A stretch of DNA of 35,069 nt from Alphaproteobacteria bacterium (GTDB taxonomy: Bacteria > Pseudomonadota > Alphaproteobacteria > Micavibrionales > Micavibrionaceae): NCBI GenBank assembly GCA_021208265.1, contig JAJOJU010000036.1:1-35069 (forward strand), read 5' to 3'. Numbering within the stretch: position 1 is the stretch's first letter; every line of letters starts with the position of its first letter. The position numbers and the translations under genes are program-made. Below, piece by piece: positions 8,323 through 17,276 of this stretch. The notes beneath the pieces are model-generated. The model was not told where the DNA came from and made no database searches. It saw nothing but the letters and a program-made list of their open reading frames with translations.

Positions 8323-8895
8323 TTAGAAACAGTCGTTTATGCAGCTTCTTTTTTCTTCTGTATCCAGATCATCATCCAGATCGAAGTCCACGCGCTTGAT
8401 GCCCATGATGTCTTCCAGCTGTTCCGTGGCTTTGCCTTCCGTGATTTTCTCAACGGCGGCCACTTCGCGGGCCAAACGCTCCAGCGCGGACTGGTAAATC
8501 TGGCGTTCGCTGTAGGATTGCTCGCTGTCATCGTTGCTGCGTTTCAGGTCGCGCAGAACTTCGGCGATGGAAACGGGGTCGCCGGAATTGATTTTCATTT
8601 CATATTCCTGCGCGCGGCGCGACCACATGGTGCGGCGGATACGAGCCTTGCCGCGCAGCGTTTTGATGGCATCTTCAATGCGGGAGGCGCTGGACAGGCG
8701 GCGCAGACCGGATGTTTTGGCTTTCATGACGGGAATCTTCAGGCGCATGCGGTCTTTCTCAAAGCTGATAGCATAGAGAGAAATCTCCATCCCGCCGATC
8801 GTCTGGGTTTCGATGCCTTCGATCTGACCTACGCCATGCGCGGGGTATACAACATAATCGCCTTGGTTAAAGTTCAGGTTGTCATTATCAGCCAT
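8323..8895 (-). CDS. carD: CarD family transcriptional regulator (CdnL type)
   Basis: This 190-residue protein belongs to the CarD/CdnL family, which binds RNA polymerase beta and stabilises open complexes, notably at rRNA promoters. The N-terminal RNA-polymerase-interaction domain is clear (FNQGDYVVYPAHGVGQIEGIE, then LYAISFEKDRMRLKIPV). The helical DNA-binding domain follows with MWSRRAQEYEMKINSGD, typical of the family. ATG 8895 is chosen because AAGGT precedes it at good spacing. The C-terminus TEEKRSCINDCF follows a six-A run at about 8347-8352. With one A fewer the frame would end TEEKEAA at 8337, a more natural acidic tail, so an insertion error is suspected. It has its own promoter and terminator. 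Confidence 0.93.
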   Translation of the reverse strand: MADNDNLNFNQGDYVVYPAHGVGQIEGIETQTIGGMEISLYAISFEKDRMRLKIPVMKAKTSGLRRLSSASRIEDAIKTLRGKARIRRTMWSRRAQEYEMKINSGDPVSIAEVLRDLKRSNDDSEQSYSERQIYQSALERLAREVAAVEKITEGKATEQLEDIMGIKRVDFDLDDDLDTEEKRSCINDCF

Positions 8896-9079
8896 GTTAA
8901 TTGTACCTTTTCTTGTTTTCGTTTTAGTGAACTCCATAAGGGACGGGAAGAACCCCATCCAGAAGGGAGCAACACCTTAGCAATCGTCATGCCAGAAACT
9001 GAAGGGACAAAAATTCCCAAGGCGAAAACGCGCGGCCTGCCTTTGTTTTCAGTGTCGTGCACTACGATGTGAGAATGAC

Positions 9080-9108
9080 AATATACTTAAAAATTAGTAA
9101 ATTTTCAA
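9080..9108 (-). promoter_or_regulatory. Sigma-70-type promoter for carD
   Basis: On the minus strand TTGAAA (complement of 9103-9108) and TATATT (complement of 9080-9085) are separated by exactly 17 bases. They would direct transcription toward carD with a leader of roughly 180 bases. The region from 8896 to 9079 has only short non-conserved frames and I see no gene there. Confidence 0.65.
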
Positions 9109-9138
9109 GAAATAAACCACTTATTATAGAAAATATTT

Positions 9139-9859
9139 TTATTGTCCGGTTGTAATGTCGAGAATCCCGGCAAGTTCTTCCTGTTTTATTTTCATCGATG
9201 GATAAAAACCATCGTTCAGGATGCGTCCGACCGTGGCAAGTTTTGCCGAGAGAGACAGCAGATTTTGCGCGCTGTTGTTCCGCGTACTAAATTCCAGGGC
9301 GATCAGGTCGCTGATAATTTTTTCCGATACCGTCATCAGAATGCCGGGCAGGGTGAGGGAGCGCCCCACCAGCTCGTTTTCATTATGCGTACGAAGGCAT
9401 GCCCTGTAATAAGCTGTTGCTGACTTTGTGCAGGTGAAGTGTTTCACGCTGAAATGTTTCAGATCGTATATGTGGGCTAACGTGGCAGTGAACCGCCTGA
9501 ATTTACCTGCGTCCAGATCTACAGCGAATAGCGCGTGGTCAAACAGCGTGTTGGCAATGCCTTGTAATCTACGAGGCTCCATCGTTTGCGAGAGATTGAT
9601 CGTGCTGCTGTTACTCAGCATCAGGGCTTTGATCTGAGCCGCTTTGTCGAAATATTGAATAAGTTCCAGGATTTTTTTTATGCAGCCGTTTGCCAACCAC
9701 AAACGTTATCAAAGGCTTAGTGCCTTCCGCTTGATGGATATTCAATTCACAGCCCGGAGCATTGTAATCATAGTAAAAACAGACGCCCCACCCTGTGAAA
9801 CTGCCGTCCTGGCGCGTTTCATGGTGCCTTATCATGAGGTTCCCTACCCTGCCACACAT
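9139..9859 (-). CDS. Hypothetical protein, frameshifted at a poly-T run
   Basis: Two overlapping minus-strand frames join into one 239-residue protein if one base is removed from the eight-T run near 9671-9678, which reads as AAAAAAAA in the gene. The N-terminal part contains FTGWGVCFYYDYNAPGCE and KPLITFVVGKRLHKK. The C-terminal part is mostly helical, with LSLSAKLATVGRILNDGFYP. I see no signal peptide, membrane segment or recognised domain. An AT-rich region with a palindrome lies upstream. It sits alone between carD and the LD-carboxypeptidase group, downstream of an LD-carboxypeptidase terminator. Function is unknown. Confidence 0.6.
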
Positions 9860-9968
9860 TTTTATTAGTTAATCCAAATATAACATCAACTCTGAGGTGT
9901 AAGTCAATCATTCTATTGTATGTCATTGTAATATAATGGATTTTTTTGGGTGTGAGGTGTTGGTGAGT

Positions 9969-9985
9969 ATGAATATATTATTCAT
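9969..9985. repeat. Palindrome in the AT-rich intergenic region
   Basis: ATGAATA-TAT-TATTCAT is a perfect 7-base inverted repeat with a three-base centre. It lies about 110 bases upstream of the hypothetical gene that starts at 9859 and could be an operator for it. The rest of 9860-10020 is AT-rich and I see no gene in it. Confidence 0.4.
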
Positions 9986-10020
9986 CCATCGAGTCGGGTC
10001 ATATATTCTGCGGTTTTTCG

Positions 10021-10047
10021 AGGAAAAAGAAAGGCTATATAAGCCTT
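10021..10047 (-). terminator. Intrinsic terminator overlapping the LD-carboxypeptidase stop codon
   Basis: AAGGCT (10031-10036) pairs with AGCCTT (10042-10047) around an ATATA loop, and on the minus strand a T-rich tract (complement of 10021-10030) follows. The stop codon at 10037-10035 lies in the loop and 3' arm. The stem is only six pairs, so strength is uncertain. Confidence 0.6.
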
Positions 10048-10922
10048 AGGGATGCACTCTTATCCGTTGTTTCCAATCGGGCTTTCTTCCCGACAGGCAG
10101 GGGATAGAGGTCTTTCCTGTGACCAAATGGCGCATTCAGGGCGACAGGAATTATGCGCCCCTCTAAATATTCGCCCAGCATATCCTCCAGCGTGAACCCG
10201 TAAGGGCGGCCTGTGTCTTTCATATCGGTGAGCTGACCCATGATAAACCCGGCAATTTTTTCAAACACGCCTGTGCGTTTCAGGTGAAGCAGCATTTTAT
10301 CAAGGCGGCTCCATTCCTCGTTGCAATCTTCCAGAAAGAGAATAGCGCCGTCCCACCATTCACCGGGCAAAGTTTGCGGCAAGTATTGGAAGATCGAGAG
10401 ATTACCCCCCACCAATACACCTTCCGCTTCACCGGGGTAAAACGCCGTGGCCTCGTGTAGCGGGAAATCAGGTTTTCCGCCGTTCAGTAAATCCAGTGTA
10501 AAATCCAATTGTTCGGGCGGCATTTTATGCAGATTCTTAAAGACCTGCCCGTGAAGGCTGGAAAGGCCCGTATGGGCGTATAGTGCATTCAACAGGGCCG
10601 TTACATCGCTAAACCCTACCAGTGTTTTTGCTTTATCCTTCAGCTTTTCAAAATTGATGGATCCCATAAGATTGAGCGCGCGGTTACCACCACCTGCCGC
10701 CCAGATAACATCAATGTCAGGCCGTTGCCAGAGCCCCTGAAAGGCGAGTGATTTTTGCAGTATATTGCCTGCGGACTGGCGGTCCTGCTCATAAGTCTGC
10801 GGATGGATAAAAACGCTATAGCCTTTACTCTCCAACAAAGCTTTGGATTTTTCGATGTCCTCTCTCTCCACATAGGAAGAGGGGGCCATAACACCGATGC
10901 GGGGCAGGGAAGAATTGCTCAT
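10035..10922 (-). CDS. LD-carboxypeptidase / MccF-like S66 serine peptidase
   Basis: The 295-residue protein is an S66 family serine peptidase. Family members either cleave the L,D bond of the peptidoglycan tetrapeptide during murein recycling (LdcA) or act on microcin C-type compounds (MccF). The S66 pattern is present: RIGVMAPSSYV at the N-terminus, the nucleophile in GFSDVTALL, the catalytic glutamate in LFLEDCNEEW and the histidine in APFGHRKD. WAAGGGNRA matches the AARGGYG region. No signal peptide is present, as for cytosolic LdcA. It begins 10 bases after the photolyase stop and is probably the last gene of the DHH-photolyase-peptidase group. Confidence 0.88.
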   Translation of the reverse strand: MSNSSLPRIGVMAPSSYVEREDIEKSKALLESKGYSVFIHPQTYEQDRQSAGNILQKSLAFQGLWQRPDIDVIWAAGGGNRALNLMGSINFEKLKDKAKTLVGFSDVTALLNALYAHTGLSSLHGQVFKNLHKMPPEQLDFTLDLLNGGKPDFPLHEATAFYPGEAEGVLVGGNLSIFQYLPQTLPGEWWDGAILFLEDCNEEWSRLDKMLLHLKRTGVFEKIAGFIMGQLTDMKDTGRPYGFTLEDMLGEYLEGRIIPVALNAPFGHRKDLYPLPVGKKARLETTDKSASLRLI

Positions 10923-10932
10923 GCGGTTTAGT

Positions 10933-12281
10933 CTACTTCAAACTCTGGAAGGCTGCCAGCGCCCGTTCGCGCGAAGCTTTTAAATCCACAATCGGTTTTG
11001 GGTAGTTAGATGTGCCGTATTCCGGCACCCATTGCTTGACGTATGATTCATTCGGGTCAAATTTCTCGCCTTGCGTAATGGGGTTAAAGATGCGGAAATA
11101 GGGGGCGGCATCGGCCCCGCACCCGGCGACCCACTGCCAGCTGGCGGCGTTGTTGGGCAGGTCAGCATCAACAAGGCAGTCCCAGAACCATTCTTCTCCA
11201 TGGCTCCAGTGCTGCAGCAGGTTTTTTACAAGGAAAGACCCCACAATCATCCGCACGCGGTTGTGCATCCACCCGGTATGCCAGAGCTGCCTCATTCCGG
11301 CGTCAACGATGGGAATGCCTGTGCGGCCCTTTTGCCAGGCTTTTAAAGCATCGGGGTCATCATGCCACGGGAAGGCGGCAAATTTCTTCTGCAGCGGCGT
11401 TTCGGGTAAGTGCGGGTTGTAGTAGAGGAGGGAGTGGGAGAACTCTCTCCAGCCCAGCTCAGAGCAAAAACAATCGATATCATAGGCGGGGATATGTCGA
11501 CCTCCCTCTCTTTAGCTGCATGCCACACGGTGCGGGGGGAGATCTCTCCGAAATGTAAGTGAGGCGAGAGGCGGGAGACAAATTCCTGATCCGGCCGATT
11601 ACGGCCTTCCTTATAGCCGCGCAGGCCGTCATCCAGAAAACTTGCCAACCGGGCTTTGGCCCCGGCTTCCCCCGGTTGCCACGTATCTGTCATGCCGCCA
11701 TACCAATGAATGGCAGGCAGGAGTTTTAAATCCTCCAGCGTTGAGAAAACATTATGAGATGCCAGCTTCAGGTCATGAGGCGGCAGGGCGGGGGGCGCCG
11801 GTTCCGGGCGGCTGAGGCAGCCCCGGCGGTAGAAGGGGGTAAATACCTTATAAGGCGTGCCGTCATCTTTAAGGACTTCCCATGGCTCCCATAGCAGGGC
11901 GGCATTGAAGGTTTCGGCCTCAATGCCTTTATCCTTCATCGCGGCTTTAATCTCTTTATCACGGGTAACCCGCCAGGGTTCATAAAGCCTGTTCCAGAAT
12001 ACGGCCTGCGCGTGCGTTTGTTCCAGAATATCGGGCAGTATTTTCCGGGCGTCACCGGAACGGAAAATCATGCGTCCGCTAACAGCTCGGTTCAAAGATT
12101 TAAGGCTTTCATGCAGCCACCAGCGGGAGGCGCCGCCATGCTTCCATACACCGGCGTTATCATCATCCAGAATAAATACGGGAATGATTTGATAGCCCTG
12201 CTGGAGAGCATGTATCAGCGCCGGATTATCCGTTAAGCGTAAATCCTGCCTGAACCAGAGAAGGGCCGTCTTTAATGTCAT
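10933..12281 (-). CDS. phrB: Deoxyribodipyrimidine photolyase, frameshifted
   Basis: Restoring one base at the GGGG run 11488-11491 joins two frames into a 449-residue photolyase, which uses FAD and light to split UV-induced pyrimidine dimers. The N-terminal antenna-binding domain begins LLWFRQDLRLTDNPAL. The helical FAD-binding domain contains FVSRLSPHLHFGEISPRTVW, then after the break DIDCFCSELGWREFSH, and later GWMHNRVRMI and WFWDCLVDADLPNNAASWQW, which are class I CPD photolyase signatures. The break lies just before ELGWREF, in an otherwise well-kept sequence, so a missing base is likelier than a true pseudogene. It is downstream of the DHH gene by 57 bases. Confidence 0.9.
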
Positions 12282-12338
12282 GCCCTTTTATACGCAATAA
12301 AAGGGAAATGGATGACATTTTTTTGAAGATGTAAGATA

Positions 12339-13304
12339 TCAGCCGTTGCTGGTGATTTTATCAACAAGTTCCTGCAAAACCGTTTCGGCCTTAAGGTTAT
12401 CAACCTGACAGGTACCGGCAGCTTCGTGACCGCCGCCGCCATATTGCAGCATCAAATTGCCGATATGCGTTTTACAGGTGCGGTTCAGAATGGATTTCCC
12501 GGTTGCAAATACGGTGTTTTGCTGGTTCTTGCCCCATAATGCGTGAATAGACACGTTGCATTGGGGGAAGAGCGCATAAAGTACAAAGCGGTTACCTGCC
12601 CAGATCTGGTCTTCATTGCGCAAATCCAGAACAACGAGATTTTGGTGAATAACGGCGCAGCGTTCAATCTGTTCACGGAAGCGGCTTTTGTGGTCGAAAT
12701 AGAGATCCACACGTTCCTTCACGTCAGGCAATTGAAGAATGTCTTCGATATCCTGATGATCACGGCAATAATCAATCAGTTTCATCATCAGCTGATAGTT
12801 TGAAATATTAAAGTCACGGAAGCGGCCAAGGCCTGTGCGGGCATCCATGATAAAGCTGAGCAGCACCCAGCCCTTAGGGTCCAGAATGTCATCCTTGCTG
12901 AAATTGGCGGAGTCAGCCTTATCAACGGCGTCCATCATTTCCTTGGAAATGCGCGGAAATTTAGCTTCGCCGCCGAAATAATCAAAAACAACGCGCGCTG
13001 CAGAAGGCGCATCCGGAAGGATAACATGGTTGTCAGGTTTGCTCGTCACACGCTCGGCTTCGCTGGCGTGGTGGTCGAAAGCCAGATAAACACCCTCAAC
13101 ATAAGGAAGGTTGGTTGTTATATCATTCGGGCCGACTTCAATCAGCCCGTCCTGCATGTCCTTGGGGTGTGCAAAAGTAATGTCGTCAATCAGATCAAGC
13201 TCTTTCAGCAAGATCCCGCAGACCAGTCCATCCATATCGCTGCGTGTAATCAGCCGATATTTTTTATTTTGTTCGGGAAGAATTTTTGCAGTTTGCCCTG
13301 TCAT
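12339..13304 (-). CDS. DHH family phosphoesterase
   Basis: The 321-residue protein is a DHH/DHHA1 phosphoesterase, a superfamily that includes nanoRNases, pAp phosphatases and exopolyphosphatase-like enzymes. Motif I appears as RSDMDGLVCG, motif III as FDHHAS, and the C-terminal DHHA1 domain has the glycine-rich GGGGHEAAGTC. Metal-binding aspartates and histidines are therefore present and activity is expected, probably on short nucleic acids or nucleotides; the exact substrate cannot be read from the sequence. ATG 13304 is preceded by GAGGAG at seven bases, so I prefer it to the upstream in-frame start at 13337. It appears to head a three-gene group with phrB and the LD-carboxypeptidase. Confidence 0.88.
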   Translation of the reverse strand: MTGQTAKILPEQNKKYRLITRSDMDGLVCGILLKELDLIDDITFAHPKDMQDGLIEVGPNDITTNLPYVEGVYLAFDHHASEAERVTSKPDNHVILPDAPSAARVVFDYFGGEAKFPRISKEMMDAVDKADSANFSKDDILDPKGWVLLSFIMDARTGLGRFRDFNISNYQLMMKLIDYCRDHQDIEDILQLPDVKERVDLYFDHKSRFREQIERCAVIHQNLVVLDLRNEDQIWAGNRFVLYALFPQCNVSIHALWGKNQQNTVFATGKSILNRTCKTHIGNLMLQYGGGGHEAAGTCQVDNLKAETVLQELVDKITSNG

Positions 13305-13448
13305 ACGAAAGCTCCTCAAGGATTGTGTGATCCACAATCACCTATCCTACATTAAAAAATGCCATTATTTTATTAATTTTGATGGAGCACTGCAAAAAAA
13401 TCGAAATAAACGCAGCAATCAGCAAGGAAAATGCAGCCCAGTGTATGC

Positions 13449-14751
13449 CTAGACAGCTTCAACTTCCTTGCTTTCAGTGGTTTTTTTCTTTTTCTTGTCG
13501 GCGTAGACATAAACCGGGGCTTTTTTATCTTCAACGGTGTCTTTGTTGACCAGAACTTCTTCTACGCTCTCCATGTCGGGTACTTCATACATGGAATTAA
13601 GAAGTAGATTTTCGATAATTGAACGCAGGCCGCGTGCGCCGGTTTTCCGCTCAATCGCTTTTGCGGCAATGGCTTTCAGTGCATCCTTGGAGAATTTCAG
13701 GTCAACGCCTTCCATTTCAAACAGTTTTTGATACTGCTTGATCAGGGCGTTTTTTCGGCTCGGTCAGGATGGTGATCAGGGCATCTTCATCCAGATCTTC
13801 CAATGTCGCGATAATCGGCAGACGGCCCACGAATTCAGGGATAAGTCCGTATTTCAGAAGGTCTTCCGGCTCCAGTTCCTGGAACAGTTCACCCACCTTA
13901 CGGGTATCCACTTCCTTGATATCAGCGCCAAATCCGATTGTTGTACCGCGTCCGCGTGCCGCAATAATTCTGTCGAGGCCCGCGAAAGCACCGCCGCAGA
14001 TAAAGAGGATGTTTGATGTGTCCACCTGCAAGAATTCCTGCTGCGGGTGTTTGCGCCCCCCTTGCGGCGGAACGGATGCCACTGTACCTTCCATCAGTTT
14101 CAGGAGGGCCTGCTGCACCCCTTCGCCTGAGACATCGCGGGTAATAGACGGGTTGTCGGATTTGCGGGAGATTTTATCAATCTCGTCAATATAGACGATC
14201 CCGCGCTGGGCCCGTTCAACGTTGTAGTCGGATGCCTGAAGCAGTTTCAGGACGATATTTTCGACATCTTCACCCACATAACCGGCTTCGGTCAATGTCG
14301 TGGCATCAGCCATGGTGAAGGGGACATCCAGAATCTTGGCAAGTGTCTGGGCCAGCAGGGTCTTACCGCAACCGGTGGGGCCGACAACCAGAATGTTCGA
14401 TTTGGAAATTTCGATATCAGCGCCGGAGCCTGTACCACCATGTTCAAGGCGTTTGTAGTGGTTGTGTACGGCAACGGAGAGAACGCGTTTGGCAGCTTCC
14501 TGACCGATAACATAGTCATCCAGAACTTTTTTAATCTCGGACGGGGCGGGGACACCTTCACCGGGGCGCACTAACTGAGTCTTGTCTTCTTCCCGGATAA
14601 TATCCATACAAAGCTCAACGCATTCGTTACAGATGAAAACGTTGGGGCCGGCAATCAGCTTGCGCACTTCATGCTGGCTCTTGCCGCAGAAAGAGCAGTA
14701 AAGCGTGTTCTTAGAATCGCCGCCGTTAGTTCCTGATGATGCTTTGCTCAT
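13449..14751 (-). CDS. clpX: ATP-dependent Clp protease ATP-binding subunit ClpX, frameshifted
   Basis: Removing one base from the TTTTTT run near 13750-13755 joins two frames into a 433-residue ClpX, the AAA+ unfoldase that feeds substrates to ClpP. The N-terminal zinc domain has Cys19, Cys22, Cys41 and Cys44. Walker A is GPTGCGKT at residues 124-131 and Walker B is VYIDEIDKI. Further family motifs are [19 protein letters not shown] and EFVGRLP. After repair the sequence runs [20 protein letters not shown], the canonical ClpX junction. The start at 14751 gives the usual MSK-type N-terminus with a short AG-rich site upstream. clpP and lon, its usual neighbours, are not in the window. Confidence 0.95.
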
Positions 14752-14894
14752 GTTTGCCTGCTGTTCCTTGAATGACTGCCCGGAATCGGGCTTTTCTTGA
14801 ATAATGCTCCTTATAATCTGCCAATTACGGCCCATAAGCGCAAGTGCTTATATAAATTATGTGGCTTTTTCACACAGTATTTCAACCTATATAC

Positions 14895-14914
14895 AATCTT
14901 GCTCCCGCAAGATT
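14895..14914. promoter_or_regulatory. Inverted repeat between clpX and sufE
   Basis: AATCTTGC and GCAAGATT form a perfect eight-base inverted repeat around TCCC, about 20 bases before the sufE start and directly followed by AAAAGG. It could be a leader hairpin for sufE or an operator for either divergent gene. It lacks a T tract on either side, so it is not a terminator. Confidence 0.45.
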
Positions 14915-14935
14915 AAAAGGTTATGAAGTTTTTAC

Positions 14936-15349
14936 ATGAGTTGTGCTGCATCGCAAACGATAGAAGAATTATCTGAAAATTTTTCCCTGTTTTCCGACTG
15001 GGAGGAACGTTACCGTTATTTGATTGATCTGGGGCGTTCCTTGCCCGATATGGACGCTTCCTTGCGGACGGAGGAAACTCTGGTGCGTGGTTGTACCTCG
15101 CAAGTCTGGATGGTTATGGATATTAAAGACGGCAAGCTCTGCATACAGGCGGATAGCGATGCTCATATCGTACGCGGGTTGATTGCGCTTTTACTTTCCG
15201 CCTATCAGGGAAAAACACCGGAAGAAGCCAAGGCGATTGATATTGAGGCCCGTTTCAAAGCCATAGGGCTGGAACAGAATTTAAGCCCCAACCGCCGTAA
15301 CGGTTTTTTCGCGATGGTGGAGCGGATTAAATCTATAATCGGACACTAG
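14936..15349 (+). CDS. sufE: SufE family cysteine desulfuration protein
   Basis: The 137-residue protein is SufE, which accepts persulfide sulfur from the cysteine desulfurase SufS and passes it to the SUF Fe-S cluster scaffold. The active cysteine is Cys53 in VRGCTSQVWM. The N-terminal EELSENFSLFSDWEERYRYLIDLGR and the C-terminal LSPNRRNGFFAMVERIK match the family, and the length is normal. The frame is intact. A perfect inverted repeat lies just upstream. The rest of the suf operon is absent from the window, which is common for stand-alone sufE genes in this class. It converges on the secreted-protein gene, the two stop codons sharing a CTAG. Confidence 0.95.
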   Translation: MSCAASQTIEELSENFSLFSDWEERYRYLIDLGRSLPDMDASLRTEETLVRGCTSQVWMVMDIKDGKLCIQADSDAHIVRGLIALLLSAYQGKTPEEAKAIDIEARFKAIGLEQNLSPNRRNGFFAMVERIKSIIGH

Positions 15350-15941
15350 TTACCGGAAGGCTCTTCGCTGCCTTCTTCTTCTTCTTCTTCGGAAGGTTCT
15401 TTTTTGTCCTCTTTTAATGAAACGCTACGCATGACGTCAGCGAACAATTTATCGGCTTCTTCGAAAGCCTCACCGATCAGCTCAGCCTCCACAGACATAA
15501 CGGATGTTTCGCCTACCCAAAGCTGAGCGATGTAAATCTTGGGATCCTGGCGGGATGATATCCCTTCACCCACAAGGCCAGCCTGATTATAGGCGCTTTC
15601 CTTGCGGAAGCTGGTGCGGTAACCGGTCAGGTCATTTTTTTCCGCCATCGCGCGGACGGTGGCCTTGGCAACATCTTCCGTATATTTCGCGCGCACGCCC
15701 TCTTTAATCGGATTGCAGATTACGTGGAAATTTACGGTGGCGTATACTTCATAGGTCTGCGTATAGCTGACGAGGTCATAGCAGCGTTCTTCGCTGTCAT
15801 TTTCACAGCGCCGGGTTTTATGGGGTGCTTCCGGGAAGGTGATTTGGAAGTTGCAGTAATCGGGGGAATAGTCGATGCCTCCCCCGCATACGAAGGCAGG
15901 CTGATGATCAGGGATATAAGAAAGAGCGCAATTTGCCTCAT
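15346..15941 (-). CDS. Small secreted protein of unknown function, frameshifted near the signal cleavage site
   Basis: An ATG at 15941 overlaps the hisS stop as ATGA and begins a clear signal peptide (MRQIALFLISLIISLPSYA). The frame shifts at the CCCCC run 15881-15885. Adding one base joins it to the downstream frame and gives a 198-residue exported protein. The mature sequence has four cysteines within its first half (in DYCNF, RRCEN, ERCYDL and VICNP), suggesting two disulfides, then a mixed alpha/beta stretch and a run of Glu and Ser at the C-terminus. I recognise no family. Translational coupling to hisS is suggested by the overlap. A periplasmic location is inferred from the signal peptide. 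Confidence 0.65.
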
Positions 15942-17239
15942 GATTTTTTCCAGTCTGCCGGAGCCGCTTTGGTTTTCTCGCGGGTTTCACGGTCCTGTAC
16001 TTCACCATCTTCCACGAACCAGATATAGCGAATGCCTTTTTTCTCGGCATAGCTCATTTGTTTGTCGAACTTCCGGCCCGGCGCAACCTCCACATTCCAG
16101 CCATTCCGGCGGAGCGTGTGCGCGGCGTCATAAGCTGAGCGGATGGCATCCGCATCACGCGGCGGCATGACCAAAATCTCGGTGGGGCTTTTCTTGGAAA
16201 CGGGCAGTTTGCCCTGCGCCCGCAGCCGGTCGAACAGGCGCGTAAAGCCGATGGAAATCCCGACACCGGGCAGGTGTTTGTTGATGTAGCTGCCCGCCAG
16301 ATCGTCATACCGCCCGCCGGAACAGATGGACCCGTAAGTGGGGTCATCCAGAAACACCGTCTCATACACCGTGCCCGTGTAGTAATCCAAGCCTCGTACG
16401 ATGGAAAGATCAGCCACCACAGCATCTTTTGGCAAGTGGGCGAGGCTGTCCATCACGGCGGAAAGCTCATCAACACCTTCCTGCATCGAAGTATTTGCGC
16501 CGGAAAGGTTTTTGATATCTTTTGTGCGGACGAGATCCAGAATTTTTGTGATGTTCTCACCACTCAAGCCGCATTCGGCAGAGAGAAGGCGTTTGACTTC
16601 ATCACCGCCAATTTTCTCAATTTTATCGATAATGCGGGTAACGGCGACAGGATCATTGACCTGAAGGCTATCCAAAAACCCCAGCAATATCTTCCGGTTG
16701 CTCACCCTTATCTGAATCTTCTCATTCTCCATACCGGGCAGGGAGGAAAGGATTTCCCAGATAATCGCGGGCATCTCACCGTCAAAAGCGATAGGCAGAT
16801 TGTCCGGGTTAATCACATCGATATCGCATTGATAAAATTCGCGCATGCGCCCGGCTTGCGGTCTTTCGCCGCGCCAGACTTTTTGCATCTGGTAGCGTTT
16901 GAAGGGGAATACCAGCTCATTGAAATGCATTGCCACATAACGCGCGAAGGGGACGGTTTGGTCAAAATGCAGCGCGAGGCGAGCATCTTTTTTATCATCC
17001 GGGTCGGCCTGCAAGCGCTCCAGAACATAGATTTCCTTATCGACATCCTCACCCTTGGCAGCAATCACAGCCAGTTCCTCAACGGCGGGGGTTTCGATGG
17101 AGCAATACCCATAGCTTTCAAACACACGGCGGATGTGGTCCATCCAGCTCTGCTCGACAACGCGGACTTCCGGCAACCATTCGGGGAAGCCGGAGATCGG
17201 GGTGGGTTTATGGATTTTCTTTTTCTGCTGGTCACTCAT
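15938..17239 (-). CDS. hisS: Histidine--tRNA ligase
   Basis: The 433-residue class II aminoacyl-tRNA synthetase charges tRNA-His. Motif 1 lies near the N-terminus with HFDQTVPFARYVA, motif 2 is VWRGERPQAGRMREFYQCDID, the HisRS-specific histidine motif is RGLDYYTGTVYE, and motif 3 is in GVGISIGFTRL. The C-terminal anticodon-binding domain (ILVMPPRDADAIRSAYDAA) is present, which together with the histidine motif argues for HisS over the regulatory paralogue HisZ. It starts 37 bases downstream of cobT and its stop overlaps the start of the secreted-protein gene. No frame break is present. Confidence 0.97.
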   Translation of the reverse strand: MSDQQKKKIHKPTPISGFPEWLPEVRVVEQSWMDHIRRVFESYGYCSIETPAVEELAVIAAKGEDVDKEIYVLERLQADPDDKKDARLALHFDQTVPFARYVAMHFNELVFPFKRYQMQKVWRGERPQAGRMREFYQCDIDVINPDNLPIAFDGEMPAIIWEILSSLPGMENEKIQIRVSNRKILLGFLDSLQVNDPVAVTRIIDKIEKIGGDEVKRLLSAECGLSGENITKILDLVRTKDIKNLSGANTSMQEGVDELSAVMDSLAHLPKDAVVADLSIVRGLDYYTGTVYETVFLDDPTYGSICSGGRYDDLAGSYINKHLPGVGISIGFTRLFDRLRAQGKLPVSKKSPTEILVMPPRDADAIRSAYDAAHTLRRNGWNVEVAPGRKFDKQMSYAEKKGIRYIWFVEDGEVQDRETREKTKAAPADWKKS

Positions 17240-17276
17240 GAGATTTTCTTACACGCCTCGTGCGGGATAGTCGATA

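Noticed and set aside
8874-9062. A 62-residue minus-strand frame upstream of carD
   Set aside because: It lies in the carD leader, overlaps the carD start and resembles no protein; its position is better explained as untranslated leader.
13449-14751. Programmed ribosomal frameshifting in clpX
   Set aside because: The A6 run could be slippery, but ClpX is not known to be frameshifted, and many unrelated genes here are broken in the same way, which favours sequencing error.
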